From the NCBI RefSeq assembly GCF_032362555.1, contig NC_083513.1, positions 9,610,001 through 9,674,000 on the forward strand: a stretch of DNA of 64,000 bases, given 5' to 3'. A model generated the notes under the pieces. That model was not told the origin of the DNA. It saw only the letters and a program-made list of their open reading frames with translations, and did no database searches. Shown here piece by piece: positions 34,476 to 45,850 of this stretch. The position numbers were made by a program, and so were the translations under genes. The DNA comes from Amyelois transitella. Taxonomy: Eukaryota > Arthropoda > Insecta > Lepidoptera > Pyralidae. How positions within the stretch are numbered: position 1 is the first letter of the stretch; every line of letters begins with the position of its first letter.

Positions 34476-35553
34476 GTACTCTAGTTACTTATTACTAAAT
34501 GATAACAAGCAACTGTGCAAATCTTCGGGTTTTTATTAGTAGAAAATATTGAATTGCACCATTTTATATACGAGTTATGGCTTGTGTTATTGCAACATTA
34601 AATTGCACGCCGCTAATTTAAAATTTGATGTAAGTTATCTACAACAAACTTTAATAGGCTTTGTTGATATTCTAAAATACGCGAACATAGAAGATATATT
34701 CGATTATAGACGACGTGAACGCGCCCTAAGCATTCCGGAAGACTAAGGCGTCATGGTTAGATGACATTATCTTCACGATTCGCATATAGAATAAGGATAT
34801 CTTTATAGTTTTTGGCTAAAATAACATCTAGACAAATAAATAATAGAACTAATCAAAGGTCCACAGTAAACATCCGATGGATAAATCAAACTAACACCTA
34901 GAACACTTGATTGATCCTCCTGGCGTTGCGTCTTATCTAATCTGGAGAGGACCCCAGGATCCGCATGTGAGTAAAATCTTAAGTTGGGTACGTAATATTT
35001 TTTTTTCTGTTTTTCTTTTTCTTATAGTGCAATAAAGAGTCTATCTATCTAAATTACATGAAGAACAACACACTCACTGTTCCATACTCTTCTATTTCTT
35101 GAGAGAGTGAGAGAGATAAGACAAGCTATATTAAAGTTCGTAAATAGTCTTCAGAACTGCAGACAACCGCTTGAAAAAAATCTTCTATTAATCTAAATTT
35201 TGAATCCAATAATGCAATGAAAAATTATGTCCTCATACACTTTCGTGAAATACATTAATAAATAAGCGTATTTGTCACACACACGCATCTTAGAGAAAGT
35301 TCGCGAAACGGTCGCATAATAATTTGCGATGCGTCACTTACAACAAAAGCAATTTAAAATTGCTGCGCCTGTGCCCGCTGCGAGTTATGTGATCAGTAAA
35401 CGATTGAACCGGAGAAAACATCGGTTAGGCTGATGAAGAGGAAATTGAACCTAAATGCTCGCGAATGAAATAGCAGGGACAAATGTTGCATTACTGCAAT
35501 ACTATTGCATATTGACAAAACTTTAACTGGGAGCCTTCGATCATTTAGGTATT
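34476..35553. other. Gene-free sequence with SINE tail
   Basis: 34830-35050 is a repeat ending in gcaataaagagtctatctat, the forward version of the tail seen reversed at 4.88 kb. A perfect 17-bp palindrome AGCAATTTAAAATTGCT is at about 35348. Confidence 0.4.
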
Positions 35554-35620
35554 TCTGGCGGGAGCGATGTTTCCGGCTCAATCGCCACCAAAGGGAAGGT
35601 CATCCGTCAGAGGTCGCCAA
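35554..35620 (-). mobile_element. Degraded, internally deleted copy of the TRIM LTR
   Basis: In reverse orientation it follows the complement of the LTR end (gcgggagcgatg, then cggctc, then cgccaccaaagggaag), continues a little further and closes with ggtcgcca, like the complement of the LTR start. About 150 bp of the LTR is missing. It is older than the intact element at 863-1838. Confidence 0.6.
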
Positions 35621-38246
35621 AAAACTATTGATACCTGGTAGACTTCAAAAGTTTGGAAAAGTCCGCGTCAAATGACAAAGATACCGAGAACAATCTGGTT
35701 GATTTCATAATTTTTCTTAAATATAATGATATAATTATTTACCTACAAATCTTCAGCCCTTAAGAAACTTGAGAGTTTTCAACTTAAACTTGTTAAATCC
35801 ATGAACTTTTAAATGCGATCACGAGCCCTCATAAATAAATAATAAGACGGAAAGAATTCCAATAAATTCTCGGGATGCCTTCAGTGACCCGGGCTTTGTA
35901 TTGGAAGGAGGCATAGTCTGCTGCCGTAGAAGATATAAAACTTTATGTAGTTACCACGATTTTCTTTTATCTGAGGTTCTAAAAGCATGCAATCATAGCC
36001 CATCATGTCTATAGTCTTTGAGTCCATAGTTGACTATTTATACGATCAAATTACGATCAGCCGCATATTGCTTCACACTTTTGATGTAAATACCATATAG
36101 TTGCTTTAATTATTTGGGACGTAAATAACCCAAAAACATAAACCAACTCCACTAATTAGTTATCAGTTTGAACAAGGCTGTGTGCTTAGTAGTCGCATCA
36201 TAGCATGCTTTCGCATTTTTTAAAGGAGGCATTGAACCAGCCAGCAGGTCGGACTCAAAAATACTTGATAAATATAAATAACTTATGAGCTAAAATTTTA
36301 CTTGAGACAAGGCCTGAATTAAATCTAAGCACCATAACGCCGCCGTCGCGGACAGAGAGCGGCGCAGTGTTAACACTCCTTTCTCTTATATGGGCCTACC
36401 AGTGCTGCGCCAAGCACAGTTTCACAATCACTCCTAGTTAAATGAACCGTATCTCTTCGCCCCTGGTTTATGGGTTATCCAGCAGCCTATCGTTTTTGGC
36501 AGGTGGGTAGAAGAAATTAAATGATCTAACAGAATCTATACACAGTGTGGATATAGTCAAGATATCCTGTGAAATATGTAATAAATAGATAATAACTTTT
36601 TATCAATACAGACCACAAGAATCAATATAATTACAAAATTGATCTATCTGAAATGAAGTTCAAACAAGATCTGAAATTGATGTTATTCACATGCACCTTC
36701 TTTAATTACATAACTGGTCAATCAACGAGACCTTGGAGCAGCAATTATTGTTGCAGACAATTGCCATGCCAACTCTGTGCTCTTCATTATTTATCATTCT
36801 GTATTCAATATGCAAAATGAACATTACGAAAATTTCTAAATATTTGTATAGAATTGTGTTTGTATCTAAGAAATAATTTGTAACTAATTTAAAAAAATAC
36901 ATATTTAACACAGCTTTTAGAATTAAAACAAGATTTTTTTTACATTATTGCAAAGACCATTAAACATGCAGTCAAGTTACTAATTAAAATAACTTTAAGG
37001 CAGCAATGACTCCATACATTTTAAAAACCAGGATACACATTAAATTTCTCTATGCACTACACTTTATGGAGTTTGGTAAAAGTTAATTACCTACTACATC
37101 TACAAATGAAGAATTTATGAATGTCAGGTATGTAAGCCTGGGTTATCACAGGTCTTATTAGATACTCATCACTCAAGAGGAGAAAGAGTCATTAATTCTT
37201 AATTTATTGTCTGTATGAATACTTATAGCTGATAATAAGTTTCTTTAAAAAAAAAAAGTAGTAATTTGTATTCAGTATGAAAATAATTTCTGAGAAAATT
37301 CATCAATTATCTAAAACAAACCATGTCCACGAAGGGGAGTTAAAGCGTGACCTTCCATTTTGGCTTTGTAAACACAAAAATAATAAAATTTCCGAAGCAC
37401 CCAAGATCCCAGCGCGAGACACCGCCACAGACACACTACACATCAATAACAACTGACGAAATAACCTGTTTTTATTTTTTTACTTGTTAATCTAGTAAGC
37501 ACATACCGTACTATAATCAATTTCACAATAAGTTAACATTATTAAATTTATTTTAAGACGTAACCGGATCGAATTCATAGCTTTATATGCGCGGTCAATG
37601 TAATTGTAAAGCGCTGGATCGGAATATGTAATTACTTGAACCTAAGCAAACAGAGGAAAATGTACGTTTAAAAATGTATGGCTAAATGCGGTCAAGCAGT
37701 AATTTACTTCGACGAAAGTTTTTCTGAGCGTCTGTCGGTATTATTTTTAAAAATTGTAAAAAAATATCATAGCATACCTTTTCAGTACAAACAGGCTGTG
37801 TAAAGTTTAAACATTTAAAATATACATTCACTAGCACAACATTTATTTTTAAATTTAGTCCGACTGGGTTATAAAAAAAATTTATTGGTAACTTAATATA
37901 CAGACACCAAGAAATTGTACTAAGCTTATGTACTAACTAAACCAATCAAATCCACTCAACTCAACCAATCCGAATATTATTTGTGACATTTAGTTATTTA
38001 CACTGTGGGACACTGACACTTTGAACTCATTGACACTGAAATTTGCTGATGCAAGCATAAGAAAGAAAGGAATAAAAAAAATCTCAGTGTCGAATTTCAA
38101 GGCTGTTAAAATAGATTACAATATACGCTTCTGGTAGTGTGACCAACGTGCCAAAGTTAAGACTCACATGCCTTAAAGTAGATACAAAAACGGGAGAAAG
38201 TACCTTGATTCAAAAACTCACTAGACTGGTTTAAAGGATGTAGTGT
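35621..38246. other. Gene-free region
   Basis: AT-rich, with a GC-richer segment at 36330-36500 of unknown nature. No exon, RNA gene or complete element was recognised. Confidence 0.35.
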
Positions 38247-38293
38247 ACTTTTGGCATGGACGTAATAATAATTATTAGGTCCATGACTTTTGG
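38247..38293. mobile_element. 31-bp palindromic transposon relic with 8-bp flanking repeats
   Basis: A 31-bp near-perfect palindrome (38255-38285, CATGGAC...GTCCATG, one mismatched pair, one central base) is flanked with no gap by ACTTTTGG on both sides (38247-38254 and 38286-38293). Eight-base target duplications are the hallmark of hAT transposons, whose ends begin with CA. I read it as two inverted terminal repeats left head to head after internal deletion. Confidence 0.5.
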
Positions 38294-38377
38294 TGACACA
38301 TAATGTGAAGTAAACTCGCCGAGCCGTAAGTCTACGGAGACTTAAGTGTAAGTAAGCTTATTTATTTATTGTAAACT

Positions 38378-38590
38378 AGCGGCCCGCCCCGGCTTCGCAC
38401 GGGTGGACATATTTTTGTGTTTTATGTTTTGAAATAAATTTATTTCAAAACACATTTATGCCTATGTCACTTTTGAAGGTCTATTCTATATCTGTGCCAA
38501 ATTTTATCAAAATCGGACCAGTAGTTTTTGAGTTTATTCCACACAAACAAACAAAAATACAAATCTTTCCTCTTTATTATTAGTGTGGAT
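38378..38590 (+). repeat. RTE-type retrotransposon tail
   Basis: Starts aaactagcggcccgccccgg and ends tctttattattagtgtgga, the common 3' region of RTE-like elements in insects. Contains a perfect 28-bp palindrome (38425-38452). Confidence 0.65.
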
Positions 38591-38956
38591 AAGGCTTACA
38601 AATTCTTTTTTAATATTTTCCGGATCAATGATAAGAAACAAATGATTGTAATTCACTTAGTTTATTTGTTTAAGCACTCAATAGCACTAAGATTCAAGAG
38701 CCTTAACATTGGCACACTCTCATAACATTTCTACTTTTTATTACCTTTATGCACACACAATACATAGTTTCATGCAATGTAATGTATTCTTTTGCCTCGT
38801 AATGAACTATTTTAAACAAAAAAAAAATAGATTTATTTACGTATTCTAGATTTTTGTTTGTTGCGCAATAAAATCTATAAAATCGCATCACAAAAGCCGC
38901 ATCCATTTACCATTCTATTGTGATAATAATAAATCTTCAAGTTCAGTTTATTTACC

Positions 38957-39685
38957 ATGGAGCAGACTACGTTTATGGATAAAATTCGGTCTTTTTTTGG
39001 ATTTGGCCTGGAGCCACCAAAAAATGACTTTCGGAATCCTATCTGGGGATCGGATGACGATGACGACGGTGACGAACTCTACACGAGAGACCAAATAACT
39101 GCATTCAACCCGCACGACTTCCATCAAGAGGTAGCCAAGCAAATGAACGACGTGTTTAAGACATTCGGCAATTTGCTAGGTGATGTAAAATCATTTTTTA
39201 ACGACGAACAATTTGGTCAATTCGATAACTTCGCCGGTTTTGGCGACATTCCTTCCGAATCCGACAACTTCGACAGTAATAGCATTAGGAATTATTACTT
39301 GAAACCTGGGTACCACAAACAAAAAACTGAACATCCTGAAGATATGGATCTGGATGGTAAAATATCGTCAAATGAAATATCTGGTTTGTTCAACCAGAAA
39401 GAGGACAAAAAGGTTGGTACAATTATGCCATTCAATGGGGATTTGGTGCCCGGTAGATCGTTTTGCAAAACAGTTATCACAACTAGCATTACCAAGCCTG
39501 ATGGTACCATAGAGACCAGGAGGATTGTAAAAAATGGCAAAGAAGTAGTGGAGGAGACTATCACATCAACAGAACCCACTAACCGCGGGCCGTACAATAC
39601 TGGCTTTGATACCGTCAGGAACCCAGGCATCATTTACAGCAATGTTATGTCAGAACTATCATCATTATTCAAAAACTTTTACTGA
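38957..39685 (+). CDS. HAX1-like protein (HCLS1-associated protein X-1 homologue)
   Basis: Intronless 242-residue protein. Layout matches animal HAX1: a short N-terminal FFGFGLEPP/NPIWG stretch, an acidic run (DDDDDGDE, about residues 33-40), a low-complexity middle, and the conserved C-terminal block (about 167-200) with FCKTVITTSITKPDG and ETRRIVKNG, equivalent to the SVTKITKPDG...EERR block of human HAX1. In mammals HAX1 is a mitochondrial and ER-associated anti-apoptotic regulator that binds HS1 and the CLPB chaperone; the same role here is inferred. The start is CCATGGAG and the stop is followed by AATAAA at 39789. The 3' end converges on the protease gene on the other strand. The absence of introns is notable because vertebrate HAX1 has several. 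Confidence 0.85.
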   Translation: MEQTTFMDKIRSFFGFGLEPPKNDFRNPIWGSDDDDDGDELYTRDQITAFNPHDFHQEVAKQMNDVFKTFGNLLGDVKSFFNDEQFGQFDNFAGFGDIPSESDNFDSNSIRNYYLKPGYHKQKTEHPEDMDLDGKISSNEISGLFNQKEDKKVGTIMPFNGDLVPGRSFCKTVITTSITKPDGTIETRRIVKNGKEVVEETITSTEPTNRGPYNTGFDTVRNPGIIYSNVMSELSSLFKNFY

Positions 39686-39788
39686 AACATGATTACACTT
39701 TATTGTTTATTAATATTTAGTTTTATAAAGTAGTTATAAGACTCTAAATTCATAAACACAATTGCATGAATACTTGGTAATTTAGATA

Positions 39789-39794
39789 AATAAA
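39789..39794 (+). terminator. Poly(A) signal of the HAX1-like gene
   Basis: AATAAA 104 nt after the stop codon. Confidence 0.5.
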
Positions 39795-40221
39795 AAGTAA
39801 ATGCAAGTTTTTAATTACTATTGTGATATCCAAGAAATTGGCTATATAAATAATTTAAACTTGTGTGACCTAGACATCTAGATTTCCTGATATTTTTTCA
39901 AATGAAATTTATGTGTAGTGTAAGGCTATGTACCTAATTATCAATATTTTAATATAAAAATGTAATTAGATATATTTCTCAAATAAATAACATTAATTTT
40001 ATTATTATACCTACATGGTTTTTATTAATAATGGGACTAGTGGGATAGAGGATATTTTTATTTTAGTTACAGAGGTATAGTTAAAATACCATGTCATGAA
40101 TCTCTGGACAGGACAATACCCAGGACAAGGTAATAATTATAGGCACTAGGGGTAGGTCATAATGGTTGGTTACTTCTTCATAAAAACTGACAAAATTTAG
40201 TTTTATTATGACCTCATATTA

Positions 40222-40259
40222 TATATGATAAATATGTAAATATATGATAAATATGTAAA
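40222..40259. repeat. Two tandem 19-bp units
   Basis: tatatgataaatatgtaaa occurs twice in a row between the convergent HAX1-like and protease genes. Confidence 0.7.
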
Positions 40260-40399
40260 CGACAGTAGATTTTGTAAAATCAAAACAACAAGGACCAAAA
40301 ATGAAACCATGCAATAAAACAACATTCAAAGTATATTCCGTACCAAGAGAGCATTTAACAACGAATGAATAAATAAATAAATAAATGTTACAAAAGTAG

Positions 40400-43300
40400 T
40401 TAGTGGCAATAGCAGGCATCCCGCGTGTTACTCTTGATCCACGTCATGTAGCGATTCACGCGAGTGTAGACCCCGGGCCTGTCGGGACGTGCGCAGCCTT
40501 CGCCCCATGATACCACACCTGTAAATGAATATAGTTCATATTGTCTCCATGGTGATAACCATGATATAGGATATTTACAAGGGAGGGTATATTTATTATG
40601 ATTATTGGAGTTATCATGTTGGAGTTATCCCAAGAGACAGAGAAATGTCTCACTTCATGTTTATGTGTTTATTAGAAGATATTTGATTCGTCTGTGACGG
40701 CGCAAGTTGTAAACTAAATGTGGGTAAGAAGCCCTCTGTTGGTGTAAGAAGGTTTTGTTATATAAGAAATAAATTACACACGCTGCCGCCTCTGTGTATT
40801 GTGAACTTCGTATGACTGAGATCGAAAAAGTACTTAATAATTTTTCTATAATTTCAACAACAAAACCCTCTACTGATTTCTTGCTTGTTTTCACTTCTTC
40901 CCCTCATGAAAGCCAAAGGTTTGACGTTCCAGAGATCAGAAGGTAGCGATACCCAAATCCAGAAAACAGGTACTGCGCAGTAGAAGCCGCCGGAGTCGCT
41001 CTGGCAGGCATCTTTGTATGTGTATGTCACGTCACGTCCTAATGATAAGAAGAGAGAAGATACCCAAATTCTGAAATCAGGTACTCACCAACTTCTTGGA
41101 ACTGCGCAGTAGAAGCATTGAGCACATGCAGGGGTCCGCCGGAGTCGCCCTGGCAGGCGTCTTTGCCTCCGTCAGCTGTTCCCGCGCACAGCATGTTGTC
41201 GGTGATGCGGTTCTTGTAACCAGTTTTACGACACTCCGCGTTGGATATTATGGGGACGTACACCTGGAATAGAAAAAAAATACTAAACATTTCATTGTAA
41301 TTTCATCAGATTTCACCTCTTCTGTTACTTTTTTGTTTTTTGTTACTTTTTATCGACAAAGAATTTTTGTTTTGGTGAAAGAACATTCCAAACTCCAACG
41401 GGATCTTGAATCGATTCCAAACTCTATTTTTAATCCCTGAAAGAACAATCGGATCAAAGGTCTTATCTGTGAAATTGGCTCTTATACTTAAAATAAACGT
41501 CTGGTTGAACTTTTGAAAGCTCATAAATTTAATTTTGAATTTCCATTAAGCAACTTGTGGTTACCTCCATTTTCCATAGAAACTAACCCACCTCTTGCAA
41601 AGTACTAGACACTGAGCCCCCTTCCTCCGTGGTGCCCCAGCCGGCGACCACGCCGCTGTAGTTGCTGTACGCAAGCCCAGGAGTCGGCATGCACACTGGC
41701 CGGAGACCCACGTCATCTTCATTATGGGGCGCCTCTGTACTACTCTCAGTTGAGTTGTCGTCTCTTCGGACGCGCTTAAGCGCACTTCGAAGGTCCACCT
41801 TTGACAGCAAAAAATGAGAATTTAGTAGGCAAACAAGCATAGAACCGTCACGATGAAAAAACTAAAGACTCTTAAAATAATGGAAAAATCAACGTTTTTC
41901 TTTATAGGTAAACGTGTTTGGAAGCCCCTGTATGTGTATGGTGAGCCACCATTTTGTCTCATTCTTTCGGACGTCCATACGCCGTAAGCACGCGGCTACG
42001 AGAGGCATAACGTGGTTCCCCAGCCCCCAAAGATTAGGAGGTGATTAAAGTAATGCAGGACCAAGGGACCTTCCAAAAAGTTGTAGGGTGTCACTACAGG
42101 GGCGCGGTTCGAGAAAGTAAAAGCATCAAAGACTGTTTTGACAGTTATAGTACCTAGTAGTTTAGAAGAGCCATGGGTTGATGGAAGGATAACTAGATGT
42201 TCTTTAATCATCTTACCCGCTGGTCCAACTTCAATAGAGCGATGTCATTGTCGTAAGTGCCGGGGTTGTAGCGGAGGTGCCGTATGATTTCCGAGACCTT
42301 CCTGTCTATGGTCTTCGTCTCGTTGGTGTCGGAGCGATCGTGCTCCAGGAACCGAACCGTAATCCTCTCTTTACGGAACCTAGATTAAAACAAATACCTC
42401 TCAGAAAGGAATATACTTATTTCGAAGAAATTTGATATAATTTATTTTCTTCCTAGCGTTAATCCCGGTTATAAATCAGCACCTCTGCCCGTGCCACGCC
42501 GACGGGACAGCAACAGGAGCCATCCACATATTGCTGTGGTCCTAATCTTAAGTACCCAGGAACCACACGGCAAATTATAATTTGAAGAAACTATTAAATA
42601 TTTAGCCGGAGACTTAGCGAAAGTATTCGTACTTTTCTGTTGTAATTTGTTGAATTTATAATCGACAAAAACAACGCATTTGCCAAGTAAGTATTTGAAA
42701 GCTCTAAATGAAAATATATTTGCATGTGGCCTTATTCAGATTTTCGCGTTAATATTATTTTCACATAACTATGCCGATTATAAAAAACATTAGGTACCTC
42801 AAAACAATTGATCTCTTATGAAATCTCGTATGAAATTACGATTTACCGAATTTTAATTTGTTGCTACTAAGTAGTAGTACACTCCATACATCAATAGTAG
42901 TTAAAATTAAAATTCCATTTAATTCAATGAAATAAATTCATCATAGCAAGATATTCTCTCATCTCTCGCCCACATTTCTCTTACTAAGTTTGGATTATTG
43001 AGAAGTTGACGATATTGATGAAAATTTAGCAGTGCACTTTGTTACCGCTTCTTCCGCACTGACGCTTTCGAAGCGGCACTAAACTTAGTTTAAGAATTTA
43101 GAAGACAATAGTCACAAATACGTACCCAGAAGTACAGTGGGCAGCAGTTAGCACATACAAGTCATTGAGCAAAGAGCCACCGCAGTAGAATCGTCCATTG
43201 TACATGAGCACTGCCATCCAAGGGAACTCCAACTTTTTCGTCTCATAGCCACCGACGATTCGCCGTCTGGTGCGCGCAATACCGCATTCTAGAAAAAAAA

Positions 43301-44046
43301 CATCACGTCTTTACTACTACGAGGTAGACAGAGCAGTGCCAACAGTCTCTAAAGGACTAGAAGAAAAAATCTTGTTGAATATTTAATGCTTTTATGCTTT
43401 TTAATGGTCAGCATGTGCCTAAAACCCCTAATTTATCAGGAAACAGAGATGTACCCCACATCTCTGTTTCCTATTCCAAATGTTTACGTTTCTTGAAGGA
43501 AATATTTTCCTTATGGCAAAATTCAATATCAAATCATGGATGCCATTTTGCTTACTTATTTTTGTAGTTAAATAAACAGAAAACAAAATCAATTAAAAAA
43601 ATAACAATAGAAAAGACTTCAACGAGCTTCGTACGTGTTTTATTTTTGTTTATCTAACAAACTAACTTATTAAATATATATTTTTAATTTAAAAAAATAA
43701 GCTAAACCATTGTTTAAACTCCCTAACAATATTTTCATATTATGGAAAAGACTGGGTATATAATTTAAAAATCAACCACACTTCCTTAGCTATACCTAGT
43801 GATTTTTAGAAAAACTCACGGCATTGCGGACAGTCTTCGGGTGGTTCTTGCGAAGGCCTGAGGGTGGTAGTGGTTCCCCCTCCAAGGAGGTTGGTGATCC
43901 ATTCCACTATACCCTTGTCCTGTGGCTTCGATGGCTTGGGAGGGTTCTCAGTGGCGGTTGCTGAAGGGAAATGAACTGATTCGGAACAGTGGGAGTACGC
44001 CACGCACGAGAGGCATAAAAGTAAGGTTAACTTCATCGTGTATTAA
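40400..44046 (-). CDS. Secreted trypsin-like serine protease, six coding exons
   Basis: Secreted S1-family endopeptidase, 347 residues. Coding exons on the minus strand: 44036-43820, 43288-43126, 42379-42217, 41798-41592, 41263-41089, 40518-40400, all GT-AG and in phase. An acceptor at 44047-44048 implies a 5' UTR intron. The signal peptide is [18 protein letters not shown] short pro-region (CPQCQCG) then leads to the activation site RRR/IVGG (cleavage after residue 82). Catalytic His123 (TAAHC), Asp172 (DNDIALL) and Ser291 (GDSGGPL) are intact, and Asp285 at the S1 position predicts cleavage after Lys/Arg. No clip domain is present. Exon 4 carries an extra acidic, Ser/Thr-rich loop (about 188-205) that starts with a KRVRR cluster. 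A second, partial copy of the serine exon lies in the last intron (40950-41015). Substrate and tissue are unknown. Confidence 0.92.
40950..41015 (-). pseudogene. Partial duplicate of the protease catalytic-serine exon
   Basis: The minus-strand translation reads [15 protein letters not shown], matching [11 protein letters not shown] and then jumping to the YCAV-like exon end. The flanking intron (acccaaatccagaaaacagg) also resembles the flank of the true exon (acccaaattctgaaatcagg). It lacks splice sites for use as an exon. Confidence 0.65.
42480..42580 (+). repeat. R1-like 3' tail fragment
   Basis: Ends in gtacccaggaaccacacggc, like the R1 end. It lies in a protease intron. Confidence 0.35.
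43313..43372 (+). repeat. R1 repeat fragment
   Basis: acgtctttactactacgagg, then tagacagagcagtgccaaca. Intronic in the protease gene. Confidence 0.45.
43438..43472. other. Short-loop perfect hairpin
   Basis: A 15-bp perfect stem (AGGAAACAGAGATGT) around a 5-nt loop, in the first coding intron of the protease gene. Confidence 0.7.
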
Positions 44047-44048
44047 CT

Positions 44049-44837
44049 GAAAAAAGAGGTTCTTATTTTATCGACTTAAAAATATATAGATAGGTACGCG
44101 CTATTAAAAGTTTTTATAATCATGAAAAAACTGCCTAATTCTATTCTTCATTTTGTTTTAATATTATTGTATTATTGTTTAACATATACCTACGTATTTG
44201 GCTTAAGTTCGTGTACCTATACGTAACGAATAACTATTTACAAACAAGATTTCATATGCGTAAACTACGAACGTTTATATATTATTTTTCTCGTGGGAAA
44301 TTTAAAGCCTTAGGGTGTTTATATTTATTTGATTTCTACAAAGAAACCGCCGAATGCACTTCATACCCATCGCCTTAGTGTCCAAAAAAACAGTCTCTAT
44401 GTCTGCTTACCACTTAAATCTCACCTGTCTAACAAGATACTTTTATATCTATATCTACTAGGTATTGATTTAGCGATACCTCAGAATCAAGGACACAGGA
44501 AGCGGGTCAGAAAAACTGGCTCTAACAGCATGTACCGCTACCTCATCGTCATCTCCGCGAACCGCCCGGGCTTCGTCGGATTTGCATATTCAATAAGTAT
44601 TCGTTTGTTTTCGATAATTTCTGCACGGCAATATAACACCTCTCATATTCCGCGTAAGTCACAGTTTTTGTTATTGTTTTTAACTTTTACTTTTTGAGCA
44701 ATCGAGTTCAAAATTACAATAGAAAACCTTGAATTGCTTGAAGCGAATTTATGTAGTCATCGTCCACAGCATGTGTCGCGCTAGCGTCTTCCGAAGGGAA
44801 GAACCTTGGGCCGCTGAAGAGTTTAAAGTATAGATAA
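44049..44837. other. Sequence upstream of the minus-strand protease
   Basis: Probably 5' UTR intron of the protease. 44490-44600 resembles a retroelement fragment (tcagaaaaactggctctaac, then cgccggg-like GC block). A possible donor at 46464 (CCGCGTAAGTAAT, minus strand) could end a far-upstream 5' UTR exon. Confidence 0.35.
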
Positions 44838-45112
44838 CACTAGCAGTGCCCGTCAACTTCGTCCGCGGGTAATAGTTATTTTGGGCATCATTGAAGCCCT
44901 CAAGGATGAATAATTTTCCCGTTTTTTTCACATTTTCCATTATTTCTTTGCTCCTTATAGTTACAGGGTGATGTTATATAGCCTAAAGCCTTCCTCGATA
45001 AATGGTCTATTCAACGCAAAAATATTTTTTCAATTCGAACCAGTAGTTCCTGAGATTAGCGCGTTCAAACAAACCAACTCTTCAGCTTTATAATATTAGT
45101 ATAGATGTAAGT
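44838..45112 (+). repeat. RTE-type retrotransposon tail
   Basis: cagtgcccgtcaacttcgtc through cttataatattagtatagat-type ending, the standard RTE 3' region. Similar, reversed, at 53.7 kb. Confidence 0.65.
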
Positions 45113-45737
45113 ATAAGTATAATATCACCGGGTACAAGTCCACCACAGCGTTTGACGGTGAACAACTTTATAACAACAAAAACTGGGCCTTATTTTGAAT
45201 GGTGATGAAACACCACTAAACCACCAATAGGTGCCTCATGAATTGTACCTACAAGATTTTCTATTTTATAGCTATTACAAACAAAAACACTTTCATTTGT
45301 ATCCTGTGCCAGAATCCATATAAATACAACACAACCAAACTAAATTCATTGCAATTTCACATTTATCACCATCGCATAAAGTTCAAATTGAGGTTATACA
45401 ACAGCTAGTATTTGTACTATTTATTTTATATCAGCTACTTGACACAATAAAGTTTGTTTGGTATGCACGGAGCGTCAGTTGGTCCCTGCTACTGGTTTTA
45501 CTAGAGAGCTACAATTTTCCTGTTCCAAAGCGAATGAAACGGAAAAGAAAGTTTGCACAAACACGCGAGATCTGCAATCCATAATTAAAGTCACTAAGAT
45601 ATAATTAAACCATCAAACTATCCATCCAAATATAACCAATAAATCCAATAATTAATCCATCGAAATACACGCGAAATGGAAACTCCTTCGCGTGTATTAA
45701 ATATATCGTAACAAAATAAATCTCAATTTTATCGCAA
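45113..45737. other. Gene-free sequence
   Basis: No feature recognised. Confidence 0.3.
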
Positions 45738-45850
45738 AGCCAAAGAGCTGAACGTAACCTTTCAGTCTATGCGAGACTGTTAGCTCTGTCTTCCCTGTAA
45801 CTACTATACGGGTTTTTTTGTGGGGAGACGATTTATCTATGTATGTTATT
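45738..45850 (-). repeat. R1 repeat fragment, reverse
   Basis: The complement contains acagtctcgcatagactgaa and the R1 ggttacgttcagct block. Confidence 0.5.
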
